Assembly (NCBI GenBank): GCA_965247125.1 | Contig: CBDFGO010000003.1 | Location: 558,001 to 622,000 of the forward strand | DNA: 64,000 nucleotides | Source: CALBJU01 sp965247125 | GTDB lineage: Bacteria > Bacteroidota > Rhodothermia > Rhodothermales > UBA10348 | Direction of reading: 5' to 3' | Shown here: one piece after another, positions 61,373 through 64,000 of the stretch | How the letters are laid out: each line of letters opens with the position of its first letter | How positions within the stretch are numbered: the stretch's first letter is position 1 | Notes under the pieces: model-generated | Databases searched by the model: none | The model's input: only the letters and a program-made list of their open reading frames with translations | Told to the model about the DNA's origin: nothing | Program-made: the position numbers and the translations under genes

Positions 61373-62065
61373 TCAGTCGCTAACTTCGGCGATCGACTTG
61401 ATCCGCAAATAGGAAAATTCGACTTCAGAGCCTTCGGCCTGTACCGCGATCTGACCACTTTCGACAGTAGCATCAAATCCGTGGTTGACCAGGTCGTCGT
61501 TGAGCCAGACCTTGATCTCGCCATCCAGCGTCTCAATGACCAGGACATTCCATTCACCGAGAGGATTTTCGGAATCATCCGTCAGATTGAGTATTCGGCG
61601 TCTTTTTCCTTCGGTGATGCCCCATTCTTCCTCGGGTCCGCGTCGTTCGACCATGTCTGGAACGGTGATGTCCTCGACGATCACCCAGAAGTCTCCGGCA
61701 TTCTGGTGCATCATCTGAACCTCGATGGACTTTGGAAACATCTCGTACAACGCTCTGGGGAGCGACGCATGCACAAGCACGCCGCAATTGCCAGGTTCAT
61801 TCGGGAATCGATACTTCACCTCAAGACGGTAGTTGGAGTAGACGGCGTCTGTAATCAGGTGACCCTGAGGCTCACCCAGGCTTACCAGCATACCATCTCG
61901 GACTATAAATGGAAAAGAGTCGACCGCGACGGAATCCATCATCGGCACATCGACATGCCATCCTCCGAGATTTTCGCCATTGAAAAGATCAATAGTTGGC
62001 GGTTCTTCCTGGCATCCAAGCACCACAAGGGCAAGAAAACAAAAAGCGTACTTCAGGCAATTCAT
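61373..62065 (-). CDS. DUF1080 (3-keto-disaccharide hydrolase-like) lipoprotein
   Basis: 230 residues from the ATG at 62065. The lipoprotein signal ends at LVVLGC-QEE. The DUF1080 jelly-roll is shown by IDLFNGENLGGWHV at the start, YSNYRLEVKYRFP, NCGVLVHA, then EWNVLVIETLDGEIKVWLND and VEFSYLRIKSI at the end. Members hydrolyse 3-ketoglycosides. Its stop converges with the DUF2911 gene; its start overlaps nothing but is four bases from the NTF2-like stop upstream. Confidence 0.88.
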   Translation of the reverse strand: MNCLKYAFCFLALVVLGCQEEPPTIDLFNGENLGGWHVDVPMMDSVAVDSFPFIVRDGMLVSLGEPQGHLITDAVYSNYRLEVKYRFPNEPGNCGVLVHASLPRALYEMFPKSIEVQMMHQNAGDFWVIVEDITVPDMVERRGPEEEWGITEGKRRRILNLTDDSENPLGEWNVLVIETLDGEIKVWLNDDLVNHGFDATVESGQIAVQAEGSEVEFSYLRIKSIAEVSD

Positions 62066-62069
62066 GTGG

Positions 62070-62525
62070 TTATTCCTGTGGATAGTTGCCGAAGTGCATG
62101 TGGGTGATCCGGTACCCACCGTCTACGATGCTTACCACCATGGTCATCGGTCCAAATTGATCGCTCTCTTCGTCGGAAGAATCGCCGAAATGCCACGTCG
62201 CCGCTATAGTGGCGGAGTCTCCTACTTCCGTAATGGTCACTTCGTCGACCCAAAGTGTTGCGGACGCTTCCCCTCCACCTTCAAGGAATCCGAAGCCCTG
62301 GTGATGCTCAAGAATTCGGTCAAATCCCACGATCAGTCCGTCGATCTCAGATGAGAAGTAGGAGGTGCTCGGGTCATGATAAAAGAGTTCGTCAACCATT
62401 CCCAGATCGTACGAAGCCCAACTGTCTACCCATCCATCCAAAATTGCTTCTGGAGTAGTGTACTGAGCCCAGGTGGATCCCGAGGGCACCAGAAGAGCCA
62501 GGAGTAACCAAAGACCTTCTCTCAT
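62070..62525 (-). CDS. Exported NTF2/SnoaL-like protein
   Basis: 151 residues with signal peptide MREGLWLLLALLVPSGSTWA. Mature sequence ILDGWVDSWASYDLGMVDELFYHDP and YRITHMHFGNYPQE show the NTF2-like fold of DUF4440. It is the third exported paralogue in the window. It precedes the DUF1080 gene by four bases and follows the proline-racemase gene after a repeat, so the three make one unit. Confidence 0.68.
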   Translation of the reverse strand: MREGLWLLLALLVPSGSTWAQYTTPEAILDGWVDSWASYDLGMVDELFYHDPSTSYFSSEIDGLIVGFDRILEHHQGFGFLEGGGEASATLWVDEVTITEVGDSATIAATWHFGDSSDEESDQFGPMTMVVSIVDGGYRITHMHFGNYPQE

Positions 62526-62528
62526 TTA

Positions 62529-62582
62529 TGTACTCATTGAAGGCTATGTGCTCATTGAGGGCTATGTGTTCATTGAAGGCCA
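62529..62582 (-). repeat. 18-bp tandem repeat, three units, each with a stop codon
   Basis: Three 18-base units with small differences. In the minus-strand reading the first spans the racemase end (CCTTCAATGAACACATAG, its stop TAG), the second and third (CCCTCAATGAGCACATAG and CCTTCAATGAGTACATAA) follow. Each thus encodes PSM[N/S]T then stop. The repeat fills the gap between the racemase stop and the NTF2-like start, so the unit was duplicated from the gene end. Confidence 0.9.
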
Positions 62583-63602
62583 TGTATCCGACAATCGGTA
62601 TCCCTGTGGCCATGGATCATCTGGATCCAGGGTAATCTGATACGTGCCGGTAATCCAGGCTCGGCCCATCACCGAGGGGTGAATTGCCGGTTTCTCGCCA
62701 ATGGAAGTTACTTCTTCTATTCCGCAGATGAATTCCGACCCGATTATGGAGCGAGCTCGGTAGATATCTCCGGGCTGCATCTCGCCTCGAGCGTGCAGAA
62801 GAGCCATTCTTGCTGAGCATCCTGTGCCGGTGGGACACCGGTCAATTTTCCCCGGGCGGATCGCTACCGCATTTGGACCCGATAACTCGTTGCCGTTTCG
62901 CACAAGTGGTCCCGCAAACTGACAGAACGAGATGTGATCCCATTCCGGATTTGACGGATGGGTGAATCCCAATTGTTCGTTTGCTGCCTCAACGATTTTC
63001 ATACCGGTCTGCACCAGATCAAGAGCTTCATCGGGTTGAATGGAGAAGCCGAGTACGGCCGCATCGACGATTGCGAAGCTGTCCCCTCCGTAAGCCGTAT
63101 CGACTCGAAGTGTACCCAAGCCCTCAACCTCGATCGAAGCATCTCTACGGTCCACGAAAGAGGCCACATTCGTCATTTTTATTCGCTTCGCCTTGCCAGC
63201 CTCGCAAAACGCCTTTATCCGAATGAGCCCTCCTGGCGCTTCCAGGACAAGATCCGTTTCGGGTTCGGCCATGGGAAGAATGCCGGTGTTCAGAAGTACA
63301 GTTGCCACGCATATCGAATTCGAACCCGACATCGGTGGCGTGTCCGCAGGTTCCATTATGATGAAGGCAGCCTGAGCATCTGGATGAACTGGGGGTACGA
63401 GCAGATTAACATGCCGGAAAACTCCGCCTCGCGGTTCATTCAAAACAAGATTTCGCAGGGATTCGTCCTGCTCAATAAACGTTCGCTGCTCCCAGATCGT
63501 GTCGCCAGGAAGAGGAGGAATACCCGCCACAATGACGTCTCCAACCTCACCTTCCGCGTGGCAACTGACAACATGGATTGCGTCCGAGTTTGGCATTGTC
63601 AC
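62562..63602 (-). CDS. Proline-racemase-family enzyme with Ser/Thr active-site pair
   Basis: 346 residues, full length. In place of the first catalytic Cys (MCG in proline racemase) there is Ser in PPMSGSNSICV; in place of the second (SPCGTG) there is Thr in DRCPTGTGCSARMA. Cys/Cys gives racemase or epimerase activity; Cys/Thr gives trans-3-hydroxyproline dehydratase. The Ser/Thr pair fits neither simple case. Other parts are typical: CHAEGEVGDVIVAG, AAFIIMEP and GFTHPSNPEWDHISF. It acts on proline or hydroxyproline-like compounds, probably as a dehydratase. The tail meets the 18-bp repeat. Confidence 0.86.
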   Translation of the reverse strand: MTMPNSDAIHVVSCHAEGEVGDVIVAGIPPLPGDTIWEQRTFIEQDESLRNLVLNEPRGGVFRHVNLLVPPVHPDAQAAFIIMEPADTPPMSGSNSICVATVLLNTGILPMAEPETDLVLEAPGGLIRIKAFCEAGKAKRIKMTNVASFVDRRDASIEVEGLGTLRVDTAYGGDSFAIVDAAVLGFSIQPDEALDLVQTGMKIVEAANEQLGFTHPSNPEWDHISFCQFAGPLVRNGNELSGPNAVAIRPGKIDRCPTGTGCSARMALLHARGEMQPGDIYRARSIIGSEFICGIEEVTSIGEKPAIHPSVMGRAWITGTYQITLDPDDPWPQGYRLSDTWPSMNT

Positions 63603-63607
63603 TGGCT

Positions 63608-64000
63608 CTAAAGCGCGTCTTTGAATACTGAAATGCCTCCCACGACGGGTATTTCAATTGATGTGCCGTCAAGATCTACGGTCATCTCGGTGCCGGGAGC
63701 AGGCCACAGCGTAAAGTCACGATCGCTCGACATGATCATCAATCCGATCTTCTGGCCGGCTTTGATCACCTGGTCGTCCGGCTGCATGTCGAAAGAGAGT
63801 TCGTAAAACTCGCCCGGAATCAGCGGTTCGCTTTCTGTGAGAGAGCTGTGATTCTGTGGATCTGCCCAGCCCCGAGTGATTATCCCGCCACGCGGACGTC
63901 GGCCTTCTCTCCAAGGGAGTGAGACCAACCATACCGAGAGGTTTAGCGCCGGCTTGTTCGAGGCGAGTCGGATGGTGACCCGGGGTGTCCCTGAAATATG
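63608..64000 (-). CDS. CocE/NonD family X-Pro dipeptidyl-peptidase, C-terminal fragment
   Basis: 130 codons of a gene that enters from the right edge. The fragment is the C-terminal jelly-roll of the X-Pro dipeptidyl-peptidase/CocE fold (VTIRLASNKPALNLSVWLV, ITRGWADPQNHSSLTESEPL, FYELSFDMQPDDQVIKAGQK, then GLMIMSSDRDFTLWPAPGT). The catalytic part is off the window. The enzyme is likely to release X-Pro dipeptides or hydrolyse esters. It lies five bases ahead of the proline-racemase-like gene on the same strand, consistent with proline release and then use. Confidence 0.85.
   Translation of the reverse strand, partial: HISGTPRVTIRLASNKPALNLSVWLVSLPWREGRRPRGGIITRGWADPQNHSSLTESEPLIPGEFYELSFDMQPDDQVIKAGQKIGLMIMSSDRDFTLWPAPGTEMTVDLDGTSIEIPVVGGISVFKDAL

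Noticed and set aside
1..64000. Mobile element, prophage or defence island
   Set aside because: No transposase, integrase, phage structural gene, toxin-antitoxin pair or restriction gene could be recognised in any frame; neighbours look like ordinary chromosomal genes.

Overview
The window looks like chromosomal DNA of a free-living Bacteroidota-type bacterium, most like the Rhodothermia/Balneolia branch. The grounds are: C-terminal type IX secretion (T9SS) sorting domains on exported proteins (1660..3045, 25058..27251); a SusC/TonB-style outer-membrane barrel with an N-terminal carboxypeptidase-like domain (29804..32680); DUF5777, DUF2911, DUF3052 and DUF1080 families; many Sec, Tat and lipoprotein signals; weak or absent Shine-Dalgarno sequences; and moderate GC. 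Codes stop at TAA, TAG and TGA. I saw no tRNA, rRNA, CRISPR array, transposase or phage gene, and no stretch over about 300 bases without a gene.

Layout. 0-8.5 kb: VOC fragment, pirin, exported orphans, a T9SS beta-propeller, an outer-membrane protein behind a 22-bp palindrome, a Gfo/Idh oxidoreductase, trhO, a three-cluster Fe-S protein and an esterase. 8.5-16 kb: a YdeP-type molybdoenzyme, an S9 peptidase, a DksA/TraR-like factor, and a tight operon of a heme-type lipoprotein, YceI and DUF5777. 16-24 kb: cutC, an M20 peptidase, ada, a PHP phosphodiesterase, a ProXp-like deacylase with pnuC, and ppk2. 25-33 kb: a frameshifted vanadium-haloperoxidase-like protein, a thioesterase, a PLP decarboxylase and the TonB-linked barrel. 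33-46 kb: small enzymes, a glycosyltransferase, a serine hydrolase, a desaturase, an amidohydrolase with an internal stop, TPR, VOC and RDD proteins. 46-48 kb: a MarR regulator and an NmrA-type reductase with two copies of one palindrome. 48-59 kb: a long minus-strand run for peptide and amino-acid scavenging (D-aminoacylase-like, broken MBL hydrolase, AbgT transporter, cyanophycinase, Tat-exported alanine racemase). 59-64 kb: an SRPBCC/ArsR pair, a Tat cysteine-rich protein, a second DUF2911 protein, a DUF1080 lipoprotein, a proline-racemase-family enzyme, and the tail of a CocE/X-Pro dipeptidyl peptidase.

Together the genes suggest an aerobic heterotroph living on proteinaceous and acylated-amino-acid matter, with stress and repair functions (Ada, AlkD-like, polyphosphate, CDGSH Fe-S, MarR/NmrA). 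The most striking point is decay: three exported hydrolase genes are broken (one frameshift in a G8 tract at the active site, two in-frame nonsense codons), a lipoprotein probably has a frameshifted tail, and an orphan T9SS tail survives with no gene attached. The best candidate for a little-described functional unit is the CX4CH lipoprotein - YceI - DUF5777 operon at 14.2-16.1 kb.
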